Source: UBA1715 sp045615765
GTDB lineage: Bacteria; Bacteroidota; Bacteroidia; Bacteroidales; UBA1715
Assembly (NCBI GenBank): GCA_045615765.1
Contig: JAZLFM010000043.1
Location: 27,431 to 91,430 of the forward strand
Direction: 5' to 3'
Length of the DNA stretch: 64,000 nucleotides
The notes beneath the pieces are model-generated. The model had not been told where the DNA came from and did no database searches. It saw only the letters and a program-made list of their open reading frames with translations. The position numbers were made by a program, and so were the translations under genes. The first letter of the stretch is position 1; every line of letters begins with the position of its first letter. Shown here in pieces: positions 43,848 to 53,016 of this stretch.

Positions 43848-46339
43848 TATTTTGTCTTTTTCACTTCTGCAATTTCATAACATTGTTGCAAAGTAAGTGT
43901 GGCAGGGTCAATATTTTTTGCGATTCTGAAATATTTTTTCTTATACAATACACATGGATGTCCCCATCTATCTAGGAGCACTTTCACATTTGCATCTTCG
44001 GCAAATTCTTTTATGCTACGTTTTTCATCAGTTTCGCGTTTACGAATGATGATTTTTTCTGCTTCTTCTATTGTTACAGAGAAAGCATCAGGATCGTTTT
44101 TCTTTAAAGAAATGAATTTTCCTTTATGAGCCAAGAATGGTCCAAAACGACCAATGTTTGCAACAACAGGTTCCCCTTCGAATTCTCCAACAGTACGAGG
44201 TAGTTCAAGTAAAACTAATGCTTCTTGTAATGTAAGTGTTTTTGGATTTTGACCTTTTAGCAAAGAAGCTGTTTTTTTTTCTGCATCATCGGCTTCACCC
44301 ATTTGAATGAATTGGCTAAAACGTCCGTTTTTGACATATATGTTTTTACCAGTAGTAGGATGTACGCCTAGAAGTCGTCCGTCGTTACCGTTTTGCAAAA
44401 GTTGTAGAGCTTCATCAAGTGTTATTGTTTCTATTTGATGAGATTTATCTAATGCAACATAAGTTGGTTTTTCGTCGTCGTCTTGCTTGCCTAATTGAAC
44501 CATAGAACCAAATCTTCCGATACGAACAGAAACTTGTTTGCCTGTTTCTGGATCTATACCTAAGATACGTTCTCCATTTCCACGTTCCGATGTTTCCATT
44601 GTATCTTCAACACGTGAATGGAAAGGATTGTAGAATTTAGTAAGCATGCTAACCCAATCGATTTTTCCTAATGCGATTTCGTCGAATTCTTGTTCCACAG
44701 AAGCTGTGAAATTATAGTCCATAATTCCTTCGAAATATTTCATCAAGAAATCGTTTACAACGATACCGATATCTGTAGGGAAAAGTTTATTCTTTTCTGT
44801 ATCAACATTTTCTGAAGATTTTGTAGAAGCAATTTTTCCATCCTTTAATTCAAGTTTTATAAATTGTCTTTTACTTCCGCTTCTATCTTCTTTTACAATA
44901 TAACCACGTTTTTGTATTGTAGAAATTGTTGGCGCGTATGTTGAAGGACGTCCAATTCCAAGTTCTTCAAGTTTACGTACTAAAGTAGCTTCTGTATAGC
45001 GTGGTGGATGTTGTGTAAATCGTTCAGTTGCTGTAATCGATTTAGTTTTTACAATAGATCCAACAGCCATATCCGGTAAAACTATGCTGTCTTCTTCCGT
45101 AGAATCATCATCCTTTGATTCCATATACATTTTTAGGAAACCATCAAATGTTATCACTTCTCCTTTGGCTGAGAAAGTACAACCTGGAAGTTCCTTGCTT
45201 GCAATTGTAATCGTTGTGCTTTCGATTTGAGCATCAACCATTTGGGATGCAAGAGTACGTTTACGGATTAAATCATATAGGCGTTGTTCGTCAGCATTTG
45301 CAGATACAAATTCATTGTCGACATAAGTAGGACGAATAGCTTCGTGAGCTTCTTGTGCGCCTTTTGATGTTGTTGAATATTTACGTGTTTTTGAATAATT
45401 GGCTCCGAAGTTCTCTGTGATGAATTTCTTTGCTGTATTTGTAGCAAGGTCAGACAAATTTACAGAGTCCGTTCTCATGTATGTGATAAAACCAGATTCG
45501 TATAATTGTTGTGCTATTTGCATTGTTTTAGCTACAGGGAATGAGAATTTTCTACTAGCTTCCTGTTGTAACGTAGAAGTTGTGAAAGGAGGGGCTGGAC
45601 GTCTTGAAGTCGGTTTTTTGTCACATGCTTGTACTTCGAATGTCGCATCTTTAGCTTTTGTTAAAAATGCTTCTGCCTCTTTTTGTGTGTTGAATCGTTT
45701 TGACAATTCGGCAGTAAATGTGTATTTCTTTCCTTTCGATTCTGTAATGAAATCAGCAACAACGCGATATGACGACTCTGATTTGAATGCGTTAATTTCA
45801 CGTTCACGCTCTACAATAATACGAACAGCAACAGATTGAACGCGTCCGGCCGAAAGTTGTGGTTTTACTTTTTTCCATAATACAGGTGAAAGTTCAAAAC
45901 CAACCAATCTATCCAAAACACGGCGAGCTTGTTGAGCATCAACTAATTTTAAATCGATAGTTCGTGGATTTTGTAGTGATTGAAGAATTGCATCTTTGGT
46001 AATTTCATGGAAAACAATACGTTTTGTTGATTTTACCGGTAACTTTAGAACTTCGGCCAAGTGCCATGCAATAGCTTCTCCTTCGCGGTCCTCATCGGAT
46101 GCAAGCCAAACAGTCTTGGTTTCTTTTACAGCTTTTCGCAAATCGGCAACTAATTTTTTCTTATCTGCCGATATTTCGTATAATGGTGCAAATGATTTCT
46201 CGACATCAATTCCCAACCCTTTTTTCTCCAAGTCGCGAATGTGTCCGTAACTTGACATTACTGTAAAATCTTTGCCCAAAAACTTTTCAATCGTTTTTGC
46301 TTTTGCTGGAGATTCGACTATTACTAAATTCTCTGTCAT
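43847..46339 (-). CDS. topA: DNA topoisomerase I
   Basis: Relaxes negative supercoils. The 830-residue type IA enzyme has an N-terminal TOPRIM domain (VIVESPAKAKTIEKFLG at 6-22; ASDEDREGEAIAWHL acidic motif), the active-site Tyr in GFITYMRTDSVNLS (about 297-310), and C-terminal repeats of the Bacteroidetes type without zinc Cys (GRFSQFIQMGEAD, GRFGPFLAHKGKFISLKK). A -7 box lies upstream at 46365-46372. A degenerate arginase-fold gene follows in overlap. Confidence 0.96.
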   Translation of the reverse strand: MTENLVIVESPAKAKTIEKFLGKDFTVMSSYGHIRDLEKKGLGIDVEKSFAPLYEISADKKKLVADLRKAVKETKTVWLASDEDREGEAIAWHLAEVLKLPVKSTKRIVFHEITKDAILQSLQNPRTIDLKLVDAQQARRVLDRLVGFELSPVLWKKVKPQLSAGRVQSVAVRIIVEREREINAFKSESSYRVVADFITESKGKKYTFTAELSKRFNTQKEAEAFLTKAKDATFEVQACDKKPTSRRPAPPFTTSTLQQEASRKFSFPVAKTMQIAQQLYESGFITYMRTDSVNLSDLATNTAKKFITENFGANYSKTRKYSTTSKGAQEAHEAIRPTYVDNEFVSANADEQRLYDLIRKRTLASQMVDAQIESTTITIASKELPGCTFSAKGEVITFDGFLKMYMESKDDDSTEEDSIVLPDMAVGSIVKTKSITATERFTQHPPRYTEATLVRKLEELGIGRPSTYAPTISTIQKRGYIVKEDRSGSKRQFIKLELKDGKIASTKSSENVDTEKNKLFPTDIGIVVNDFLMKYFEGIMDYNFTASVEQEFDEIALGKIDWVSMLTKFYNPFHSRVEDTMETSERGNGERILGIDPETGKQVSVRIGRFGSMVQLGKQDDDEKPTYVALDKSHQIETITLDEALQLLQNGNDGRLLGVHPTTGKNIYVKNGRFSQFIQMGEADDAEKKTASLLKGQNPKTLTLQEALVLLELPRTVGEFEGEPVVANIGRFGPFLAHKGKFISLKKNDPDAFSVTIEEAEKIIIRKRETDEKRSIKEFAEDANVKVLLDRWGHPCVLYKKKYFRIAKNIDPATLTLQQCYEIAEVKKTK

Positions 46340-46364
46340 GTCGCAATTCTTCTTTTTTATGTTG

Positions 46365-46372
46365 CAAAATTA
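46365..46372 (-). promoter_or_regulatory. -7 box of topA
   Basis: TAATTTTG on the minus strand, 26 bases before the topA start. Confidence 0.55.
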
Positions 46373-46511
46373 CAAACTACATTGATTTTTGTACATTCTC
46401 AAGTAATTGACTTTGTTACAAAAATCAATGGTGCAAATATATCAAAAAATAGTTTTATGCAAATATATAATGTATAAGGCTGAAAATAAGTGGAAAAATT
46501 ACGGACTGTTT

Positions 46512-47642
46512 TTAAAATTTTCCTCCAGCTCCGCCACCGCCAAATCGTCCTCCTCCAAATCCTCCGAATCCGCCACTATGGTTACCTCCGAATCCTCTAG
46601 AACCATGACCATAGTTTTGTCTTCGTGATGCCGCTATTGCCAACGCAGTTATAGCAGCAATAGCTAGTGCTGTAGCTTTTTGTATATCTTTTTCGCTGTT
46701 TCCAAATGCACGGGCACGATTTTGTTTTTGAAAAATTTCGCTTCTGTTACGGCAATTTTGCAAATCCTGTAATGTGTTAGCCTTCATTTGAAATTCTATT
46801 GCCATTATTGCTGCTGCGCTTATACCCATTGCAGTGGCATTAGCAGCAATGGTATTGAATGTTTCGGGAGTATTCGCATTGCGCAAGAGCGAAAACATTC
46901 TGTTTGGTATTTTGGAACGAGCTTTTTCGATATTTTTTTCTTTTACTTGTAGTAATCGAGCCTTATGTATGGCTGTATCGAGTTCGTTCAGCGTGTTTGC
47001 TTTGGAAATATCCATACAAGCCCGTCTCTTTTGAGATGGGAAAATTGATTGTAAAACAAATATTACAATGCCTATGACAAGAATTACTAATATAGGAGAA
47101 ACTCCTTGAGGTGAGTTGTCATTTTCTTTTTGTGCATTGTATTCTGTATGGTATTCTTCATTAACGAGCGGAATTATTTGGTTAACAGCTGCTGTTATTG
47201 CTAGATAATAGTCGCAATTTTCTTCTTTTAAAATGGGAAGAACATAGTTTTGAAAGATGCTTTTGCAAGTTGCATCGGTAAGTACACCTTCCACGCCATA
47301 TCCGGTTGCTATAAAAAAGTCGCCGCTTCCAAATTCATTACGAGGTTTTAATAATACTATGACTCCATTGTTTTTCTTGCTTCCAACTCCCCAGGCGTCG
47401 CCTAGTCTTTGTGCATAGTCAGCAGCATCGTAACCTTCCAAGTCGGAAATAGTTACGACGCAGATTTGGTTGCTTGTACTATCAGAAAACGCTTCTAATC
47501 GTTGCTCTAAATCATTTATTTGAATTTCGGAGAACAAATTTGCATAATCGTTGACCAATTTGTTGGTCTTCGGTGGCAAATTCAGTGCAAATGTCGATAG
47601 CGCCAAACAGCAGACTACTATGTAGGAAACAAATCGTTTCAT
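46512..47642 (-). CDS. TPM-domain membrane protein (YgcG family)
   Basis: A 376-residue protein with a signal peptide (about 1-19), a TPM domain (about 25-155; LVNDYANLFSEIQINDLEQRLEAFSDSTSNQICVVTI, GVGSKKNNGVIVLL), a transmembrane segment near 180-198 (ILVILVIGIVIFVLQSIF), a helical cytoplasmic part, and a glycine/phenylalanine-rich tail. TPM proteins are linked to photosystem II repair in plants but in bacteria usually pair with LemA. Here lemA lies 32 bases upstream. Confidence 0.88.
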   Translation of the reverse strand: MKRFVSYIVVCCLALSTFALNLPPKTNKLVNDYANLFSEIQINDLEQRLEAFSDSTSNQICVVTISDLEGYDAADYAQRLGDAWGVGSKKNNGVIVLLKPRNEFGSGDFFIATGYGVEGVLTDATCKSIFQNYVLPILKEENCDYYLAITAAVNQIIPLVNEEYHTEYNAQKENDNSPQGVSPILVILVIGIVIFVLQSIFPSQKRRACMDISKANTLNELDTAIHKARLLQVKEKNIEKARSKIPNRMFSLLRNANTPETFNTIAANATAMGISAAAIMAIEFQMKANTLQDLQNCRNRSEIFQKQNRARAFGNSEKDIQKATALAIAAITALAIAASRRQNYGHGSRGFGGNHSGGFGGFGGGRFGGGGAGGKF

Positions 47643-47674
47643 TCTGAAGTTATACTTCCAGACAAAAATGTTTC

Positions 47675-48256
47675 TTAAAATTCAACAGTTGGTGCAACAT
47701 CTGCACCCATTTGTGCGCTGAAATATGGTTTTTTCTTAAAACCAAACCAACCAGCATAAATCATTGTTGGGAATTTTGCAATCGCTGTATTGTATTCTTT
47801 TGCTGCATCGTTGAAATTACGACGTTCTACGGCAATACGATTTTCTGTACCTTCAAGTTGTGCTTGTAGTTGAAGAAAGTTTTGGTTTGCTTTAAGGTCT
47901 GGGTATGATTCGCTTACAGCTAATAATCTTCCTATACCTTGGCTTAGTTGTTCTTGTGCTTTTTGATATTTTGCCAAAGTTTCTTCGTCTAAATCTTCAG
48001 CATTTAACTTGATTTGACCTACTTGTGCGCGCATCGCAGTCACTTCTTTTAATGTTTTTTCTTCGTGACTAGCATATCCTTTTACTGTATTTACAAGGTT
48101 GGGAATCAAATCCATACGGCGTTGGTATTGGTTTTCTACATTAGACCAAGCGCTATTTACATTTTCTTGTTTTTCGACAAGAGAGTTGTAGTTACAACTA
48201 GTGAAACTAAATAAAATGCTAACTGCAAGAGTTAGAATAAAATATGTTTTTTTCAT
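47675..48256 (-). CDS. lemA: LemA-family lipoprotein
   Basis: A 193-residue protein with a lipobox-like FTSC after a hydrophobic start, then the LemA helical bundle: NSLVEKQENVNSAWSNVENQYQRRMDLIPNLVNTVKGYASHE. The function of LemA is unknown; it is associated with the membrane and pairs with TPM proteins, as in this operon. I chose the ATG at 48256; a start 20 codons upstream gives a poor leader. Confidence 0.9.
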   Translation of the reverse strand: MKKTYFILTLAVSILFSFTSCNYNSLVEKQENVNSAWSNVENQYQRRMDLIPNLVNTVKGYASHEEKTLKEVTAMRAQVGQIKLNAEDLDEETLAKYQKAQEQLSQGIGRLLAVSESYPDLKANQNFLQLQAQLEGTENRIAVERRNFNDAAKEYNTAIAKFPTMIYAGWFGFKKKPYFSAQMGADVAPTVEF

Positions 48257-48316
48257 GTCTGTATATTTTTTAATATTTAACTTTTGTAAAAATATGAAAA
48301 ATAAGAATTTGTGCAA

Positions 48317-49837
48317 TTATTTATATGAGATAGAAATGAACGGGAATTTGGCTATACCTTTTGCTGTATAAGGTCCTACTAACAACCCGGAAAATCCTCC
48401 TGCAAGAAATTGTGTGTCCATTTGCCCTATGGCTATCCAGTTTTCTTTATTTGTGTCGAAATAATAAAATTTATAAGTCTCTTTGTCTGAGTCGATTCGT
48501 AATTTGATAGAATGTGTATCGGAAGTAATTTCATTACGAATAGTCTGGTGTACATTGTTGAACAAGCATTGTGATTCGATGTAAGCTTTACCGTTTTCGC
48601 GTATAAAAGCGACATTGTATCTTTTCTCATCATCATGATGAACACATATTCCTGCTTCTCCTTCCCATTGGGAAATAGTAACTGTTCCTTCCATTATCAT
48701 GTTATATTGTTGTTGTTTTACGCCAATAAACGCATCGTGTGTGTTGCTCGCAGGAATAGTAAGTTCACCTTCTTCTATTTTAGCAACAGAGTCGGGAGCG
48801 ATACGGTATGCATTCCATTCTTTGCCGATTTCATGAGTAAAACTATAACATATTGTTTTAGAAGAATTTTTCTGTGTTTTTGTTAGTGGGAGTGTAGGAA
48901 CTTGCATGTCGAGCGAAACGGTTCCGTTGCCGTTAACTATCGGCCAATTGTTATCGTTCCATTGAATAGGTGCGAGAAACGTTTCTCTGCCAAGAGGATA
49001 TGTCATCGATGGGATAGGTCGTGTGGCAAGAAAAACCATCCACCATGAACCATCATGGCCTTGTACCATATCGGCATGTCCAGTACATTGAATAGGATTG
49101 TTTTGGGCATTTTTCCCAGTATGGGAAAGAATAGGATTTGAAGGACAACTTATAAAAGGTCCCCAAATATCGTCACTTCTAAAAATATTTACATGATGTC
49201 CGAATTCTGTACCACCTTCAGAAATCATAAGGTAGTAATAGTTATCAATAAGATACATGTGAGGACCTTCAGGGTAACGACCACCAAGTCCGTCAGTTAG
49301 GTAGTGGAAAGATGAAAGTTCTTCTCCCGTTTTTGGATCGATAACGATTTGAATAATGTTGTTGTCGCCTGTACATTGTAGGTAGCAAGAACCATCTTTA
49401 TCCCAAAATAACGACGGATCAATGCCAATACGTGGATTTGTTAACCATACCGGATTACTCCAAGTTGAATAAGGATCTTTGGTATTAACAATGAAATTTT
49501 GTCCGTTGCCTACATTAGTGCAAATGACATAAAAGGTGCTGTCGAGTTCGTTATAGCGAATAGTAGGAGCGTACATTCCTTCGCCCTTACTTAGATTTAA
49601 CCCATTTGAATTTGTTACAGCATAATTAATCAGTTCCCAATTGACTAAATCGTTGCTATGATAAATAGGAATGGCTGGGTTATGTATGAATGAGCTCGTA
49701 ACCAAGTAATAATCACTACCTACACGACAGATACTTGGATCTGGTGCCATGCCTGGAATGATAGGATTTTGGTAACCTTGTGCAGAAGTTATAATTGTTA
49801 TGGTAAAGAATAGAATTAGAGTGGCTATTCGTTTCAT
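48317..49837 (-). CDS. Secreted GH43 glycosidase, beta-xylosidase/arabinofuranosidase-like
   Basis: A 506-residue protein with signal peptide (MKRIATLILFFTITIITSAQG). The GH43 propeller is seen from GMAPDPSICRVGSDYYLVTSSF with the catalytic base Asp, RIGIDPSLFWDKDGSCYLQCTGD, and GGRYPEGPHMYLIDNYYYLMISEGG with the catalytic Glu. A C-terminal beta-sandwich (about 325-506) is typical of the beta-xylosidase subgroup. The substrate is probably xylan or arabinoxylan side chains. It ends an operon with an epimerase gene 4 bases upstream. Confidence 0.9.
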   Translation of the reverse strand: MKRIATLILFFTITIITSAQGYQNPIIPGMAPDPSICRVGSDYYLVTSSFIHNPAIPIYHSNDLVNWELINYAVTNSNGLNLSKGEGMYAPTIRYNELDSTFYVICTNVGNGQNFIVNTKDPYSTWSNPVWLTNPRIGIDPSLFWDKDGSCYLQCTGDNNIIQIVIDPKTGEELSSFHYLTDGLGGRYPEGPHMYLIDNYYYLMISEGGTEFGHHVNIFRSDDIWGPFISCPSNPILSHTGKNAQNNPIQCTGHADMVQGHDGSWWMVFLATRPIPSMTYPLGRETFLAPIQWNDNNWPIVNGNGTVSLDMQVPTLPLTKTQKNSSKTICYSFTHEIGKEWNAYRIAPDSVAKIEEGELTIPASNTHDAFIGVKQQQYNMIMEGTVTISQWEGEAGICVHHDDEKRYNVAFIRENGKAYIESQCLFNNVHQTIRNEITSDTHSIKLRIDSDKETYKFYYFDTNKENWIAIGQMDTQFLAGGFSGLLVGPYTAKGIAKFPFISISYK

Positions 49838-49841
49838 AGAA

Positions 49842-50879
49842 TTAGTGTTTCAATTGTTTGATTTCTTGTTTTGTTTGTTCTAGTTTTTCAATGACGCGGT
49901 CGCACCATTCGTCAAAATCTTTGTCTTCTTTTTGACATTCCGGATGGGCGAGAACATATTCAATAGTTCTTTTCACACCTTGGTCGAATCGTACAGTTGG
50001 ATTATAGTCAGGAACAATTCGTTTTAATTTTTCAAGGTTGAAAACCACAGAGTTCGCTTTGTCGCCAATAAGGCTGCCGGTTAAATCGTAGTCGCTTACA
50101 TCGGCAAGGAATTCGGAAGAAACATGGTATGGCTTTAATGTAACCCCGAGAGCATCGGCAATTGCTTGGTATGCTTGGTTCCATGTTACAGATTCTCCAG
50201 ATGTGATATGGAATGTTTCGCCTATAGCATGTGGATTTCCCATTAGTCCAATAAAACCTTTTGCAAAATCGCTGTTGTGTGTGAATGTCCACAGCGAAGT
50301 TCCGTCGCCATGTATGATTACCGGTTTGTTTTCGAGCATACGTTTTATGACTTGCCAGCTACCATTTTTCCCATGTACGCCAAGAGGAACCGAACGTTCG
50401 TCGTATGTATGACTTGGTCGTACAATAGTAATAGGAAATTGTTCGTCTCTATATTTATCAATTAAAAATTGCTCACAGGCGATTTTGTTTCTTGAATATT
50501 CCCAATATGGATTTGCAAGAGGAGTACTTTCATTGATAATATAATTTCCAAGAGGTTTTTGGTATGCCGAAGCAGAACTAATAAACATCATTTGTTTGGT
50601 CTTTCCTTTGAACAAACGATAGTCGCGTTCTATTTGTTCTCTGCAAAAACAGATGAAATCGCATACACAATCAAATTGTAGCAGTTCTAATTTCTTAGAT
50701 ACATCAGCTTCGTTGTTGATGTCTTCTACAGTGATACAATGAACATTCGAAGGAAGTTTATCATTTCGGTTTCCTCGATTTATTACAAATAGTTCCCAGT
50801 CGTTAGAATTGGCGACTGCATTTGAAATAGCGGTGCTGATTGTGCCAGTTCCGCCAATAAATAAAGCTTTTTTTCTCAT
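49842..50879 (-). CDS. NAD-dependent epimerase/dehydratase
   Basis: A 345-residue extended SDR. The Rossmann motif is LFIGGTGTISTAISN (about 6-20); the active-site pair is likely Tyr-x-x-x-Lys in YWEYSRNKIACEQFL (about 129-143), with SSASAYQK before it. It resembles sugar-nucleotide or sugar reductase-like epimerases. It is the first gene of an operon with a secreted GH43, so it may act on the released sugar, but that is inference. Confidence 0.87.
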   Translation of the reverse strand: MRKKALFIGGTGTISTAISNAVANSNDWELFVINRGNRNDKLPSNVHCITVEDINNEADVSKKLELLQFDCVCDFICFCREQIERDYRLFKGKTKQMMFISSASAYQKPLGNYIINESTPLANPYWEYSRNKIACEQFLIDKYRDEQFPITIVRPSHTYDERSVPLGVHGKNGSWQVIKRMLENKPVIIHGDGTSLWTFTHNSDFAKGFIGLMGNPHAIGETFHITSGESVTWNQAYQAIADALGVTLKPYHVSSEFLADVSDYDLTGSLIGDKANSVVFNLEKLKRIVPDYNPTVRFDQGVKRTIEYVLAHPECQKEDKDFDEWCDRVIEKLEQTKQEIKQLKH

Positions 50880-50894
50880 GTAAGATAGTTTTTA

Positions 50895-50902
50895 CAAATG
50901 TA
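50895..50902 (-). promoter_or_regulatory. -7 box of the epimerase-GH43 operon
   Basis: TACATTTG on the minus strand, 15 bases before the epimerase start codon. Confidence 0.55.
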
Positions 50903-51009
50903 CACGTTTTTTGCAAGAATGCAGATGTCGGCATTTATATAAAAACAGGTAATTTTAAAAGATTTTTTATTTTTTCGTCTTTTAATCTTGTGGAAGTAAA
51001 ATTTATTTA

Positions 51010-51017
51010 TACTTTTG
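51010..51017 (+). promoter_or_regulatory. -7 box of the tRNA-Met gene
   Basis: TACTTTTG, 19 bases before the first base of the tRNA. Confidence 0.6.
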
Positions 51018-51036
51018 CAAGCGATTTAAAAATCAT

Positions 51037-51112
51037 GGCGAGGTAGCTCAGCTGGTTAGAGCGCATGATTCATAATCATGAGGTCGGCGGATCATGCCCG
51101 CCTCTCGCTACA
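51037..51112 (+). tRNA. tRNA-Met (anticodon CAT), elongator-like
   Basis: A full cloverleaf can be folded: acceptor GGCGAGG with TCTCGCT (G-T at both ends), D-arm GCTCAGCTGGTTAGAGC, anticodon stem CATGA/TCATG around TTCATAA, and T-stem GGCGG/CCGCC. The T-loop reads ATCATGC rather than TTCAATC: T54 and A58 are swapped to A54 and T58, which is unusual. CCA is not encoded (ACAG follows). A CAT anticodon could also belong to tRNA-Ile2; the acceptor stem resembles Bacteroidetes elongator tRNA-Met. A hairpin terminator follows directly. The accessory island starts past it. Confidence 0.9.
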
Positions 51113-51113
51113 G

Positions 51114-51146
51114 AAAGCACTTACAGAAATGTGAGTGCTTTTTTGT
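51114..51146 (+). terminator. Terminator after tRNA-Met
   Basis: AAAGCACTTACA pairs with TGTGAGTGCTTT around a GAAA loop, followed by T-rich sequence. Confidence 0.8.
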
Positions 51147-51193
51147 TTTATTAGAAATAGATTAAAGTATAAGTCTTAATAACAAAAGCCGTT

Positions 51194-51778
51194 ATGGAAA
51201 GTTTCAAGTATGATAATGAAAAATGTAAAAATGAATGGTACTGGTATGAAGCAAGTGGTTCAATAGAACATTTGTGTGACAAATATTTCCCATGTAAAAT
51301 ACCAGTTAAATATGTGAAACTTTTCATGAACAATATAGAAGAAGTTGATGAATACCATTACAAAAAACAGTTTAAAAATAGAACTGTGCAAAAATGTGTC
51401 TTCGGATATAATTCGAAGGATGTTCTTGACAAAATAGAAGAAGAGATAGCGAAGAAAGTTACAGACGGGATAAAAACTGTAAACGGTGATTTCATGATAG
51501 ATGAAACACATGCAATAGATCTTGACATGTTTAAGAACAAATCAGAAGATGAAAGATGTAAAGGTATAATAGATGTATTTTATCATCTTTATGATGACTA
51601 TGGTATTACTACATTCAAACGAGAACATTTAGATTTATTGAGAGAATGTGTAAGGAAATTAAAGTCATTCACACATAAAAGCAATAAAAACATACGTAAT
51701 TATAAAATCGCATGTTCAAGGGGTAATGTGATCTTAAATGATTGTTGTGAGTTTCGTATGAAAAAACTAATGCTTTGA
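51194..51778 (+). CDS. Unknown protein at the start of the island
   Basis: A 194-residue, charged, soluble protein without signal or membrane segment. It is rich in Lys, Asp, Cys, Tyr and Trp (NEWYWYEASGSIEHLCDKYF; the tail has a CxxxxxxxxxxxCC pattern, about 175-187). I do not recognise a family. It is the first gene after the tRNA and has AT-rich codon use like its neighbours. Confidence 0.6.
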   Translation: MESFKYDNEKCKNEWYWYEASGSIEHLCDKYFPCKIPVKYVKLFMNNIEEVDEYHYKKQFKNRTVQKCVFGYNSKDVLDKIEEEIAKKVTDGIKTVNGDFMIDETHAIDLDMFKNKSEDERCKGIIDVFYHLYDDYGITTFKREHLDLLRECVRKLKSFTHKSNKNIRNYKIACSRGNVILNDCCEFRMKKLML

Positions 51779-51789
51779 GATTTGCTGCT

Positions 51790-52002
51790 CTAAAATATCC
51801 AAAAAAATGTAGCGGAAAATATAATTACAAACAGCCATACTCCGATATTTAGCTCTTGTGGAACTTTTTCTTCATTTTTATTTAACGCTTTTCCAAGTTC
51901 TTGACACCCATCCCACATCATATCGACACTTTTGGAACCAATCCAGCAGCATAATATGAATAAAGCTAACAGCACGATTAAAATTAAAATTCTAATAACC
52001 AT
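51790..52002 (-). CDS. Small membrane protein
   Basis: A 70-residue protein with two hydrophobic segments, about 2-19 (VIRILILIVLLALFILCC) and 52-69 (IGVWLFVIIFSATFFWIF), joined by a charged loop. No family is known to me. I chose the ATG at 52002 because it opens directly onto the first membrane helix; a longer start at 52056 is possible. Confidence 0.55.
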   Translation of the reverse strand: MVIRILILIVLLALFILCCWIGSKSVDMMWDGCQELGKALNKNEEKVPQELNIGVWLFVIIFSATFFWIF

Positions 52003-52130
52003 ATTTTCTTGAGTTTTGTTGCAATGCAAATATAAAAAAATGTAAACTGTTTCCAATTTTTTTGTATATAGAAAATTATAGGACTTAAAAACTAAAAAGA
52101 ATTTTGATGAGTTGTACTAATCTTTACAAT

Positions 52131-52163
52131 AAACTTGCCTATATTGCGTAGGCAAGTTTTTAT
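52131..52163. terminator. Strong hairpin before a small two-gene unit
   Basis: AAACTTGCCTA and TAGGCAAGTTT give a perfect 11-bp stem with a 7-base loop and T-rich end. It lies only 13 bases before the ATG at 52176, so it is either a terminator of an upstream transcript or an attenuator in the leader of the next genes. Confidence 0.55.
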
Positions 52164-52175
52164 TAGAATAGAATT

Positions 52176-52487
52176 ATGGGAAAGTCAGATTGTATCAAGG
52201 CTGTTAGCAAAATAACCGATTCTTTAGAGAAGAAAAGAAATCTTCAACGTATAGTTGATGCTGCATACGAGTATAAACAGTATCATACTATGGATAATGA
52301 TGAAAATGATAAAGGTGAACATATTTATCACGTTATAAAAAATGGTAGTAAGCAAACTTTAACGAATAGCGAAATGAATACCATAGTTGAAAATAATTCT
52401 TCGAATGAAATTTTAATTGATACGGATTGGTACTTTTCAAATGGATATATTACAGCTGAAGATTTTGCAAAAAATCATCCAATATGA
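52176..52487 (+). CDS. Small unknown protein, first gene of a toxin-antitoxin-like pair
   Basis: A 103-residue soluble protein, charged N-terminal helix (CIKAVSKITDSLEKKRNLQRIVDAAYEYK) and an acidic middle. I do not recognise it. Its stop overlaps the next ATG by four bases, as in many toxin-antitoxin pairs, and the next product begins like a small ParE/RelE-type protein. This pairing is inference only. Confidence 0.6.
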   Translation: MGKSDCIKAVSKITDSLEKKRNLQRIVDAAYEYKQYHTMDNDENDKGEHIYHVIKNGSKQTLTNSEMNTIVENNSSNEILIDTDWYFSNGYITAEDFAKNHPI

Positions 52488-52630
52488 AAGTCATATTTAG
52501 CCCTGTTGTTCAAAATGTATTGGATAATCTATATTTAAAAGATTCTTTAAAAGGGAAAGAACCGAAATTCTATAACGAATGCTTTGACGCATTACTTAAA
52601 TTAGACGGAACATCAAATATTATCACTACA
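52484..52630 (+). pseudogene. ParE/RelE-like small gene cut by an IS3 remnant
   Basis: The first about 45 codons (MKVIFSPVVQNVLDNLYLKD at the start, then a helical stretch to LDGT) look like the start of a RelE/ParE-like toxin. From about 52630 the frame runs on into antisense transposase sequence and stops only at 52801. The real 3' end of the gene is therefore lost, and a 105-residue chimeric product is all that can be made. It is coupled by ATGA to the preceding gene. Confidence 0.5.
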
Positions 52631-52826
52631 ACTCCCAAATGTTGGAATGGAGGGCGTGTATTTTGTCTATTAACTGCATTATTTCCAGATCTGTTTGCTT
52701 TGGATCCTCATGCTTGTAATATAGGCGGGAACGGCATAATGACAGCAACATGCACTGCTTGCTTACGCTTAACTTTTTGTTTGTCATTTCTAATAATTTA
52801 ACTCTTTCTGAACTATTGAAGTTCAC
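52626..52826 (-). pseudogene. IS3 transposase OrfB, N-terminal fragment
   Basis: Encodes the HTH_21-like start of OrfB (MTNKKLSVSKQCMLLSLCRSRLYYK, then LEIMQLIDKIHAL). The integrase core with the DDE residues is absent, and a frameshift occurs just before the break. It cannot be active. Confidence 0.75.
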
Positions 52827-53016
52827 GACAACTTTTTTTTAGAAAATCATTCGCTATCTGCAGTTCGCCTATCTTCTTGTATAGTGCGTCTACCTCTTCT
52901 TCACGGGATTTCTCCGGTGTCTTCATTGACATTTCCGACAATGTCGACTGTTCTTTGAGAGCTTCTATGGCTACCTTGGCCTTAAACTCCGAGCTAAATT
53001 TTCGTTTACTTTTCAT
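52813..53016 (-). pseudogene. IS3 transposase OrfA with internal deletion
   Basis: The start (MKSKRKFSSEFKAKVAIEAL) and the leucine-zipper-like end (EEEVDALYKKIGELQIANDF) match IS3 OrfA, but the middle, the second helix and following WKKEF segment, is missing: LSEMS runs straight into MKTPEKSREEE. At 67 residues it is about 30-35 residues too short. The deletion is in frame. Confidence 0.75.
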
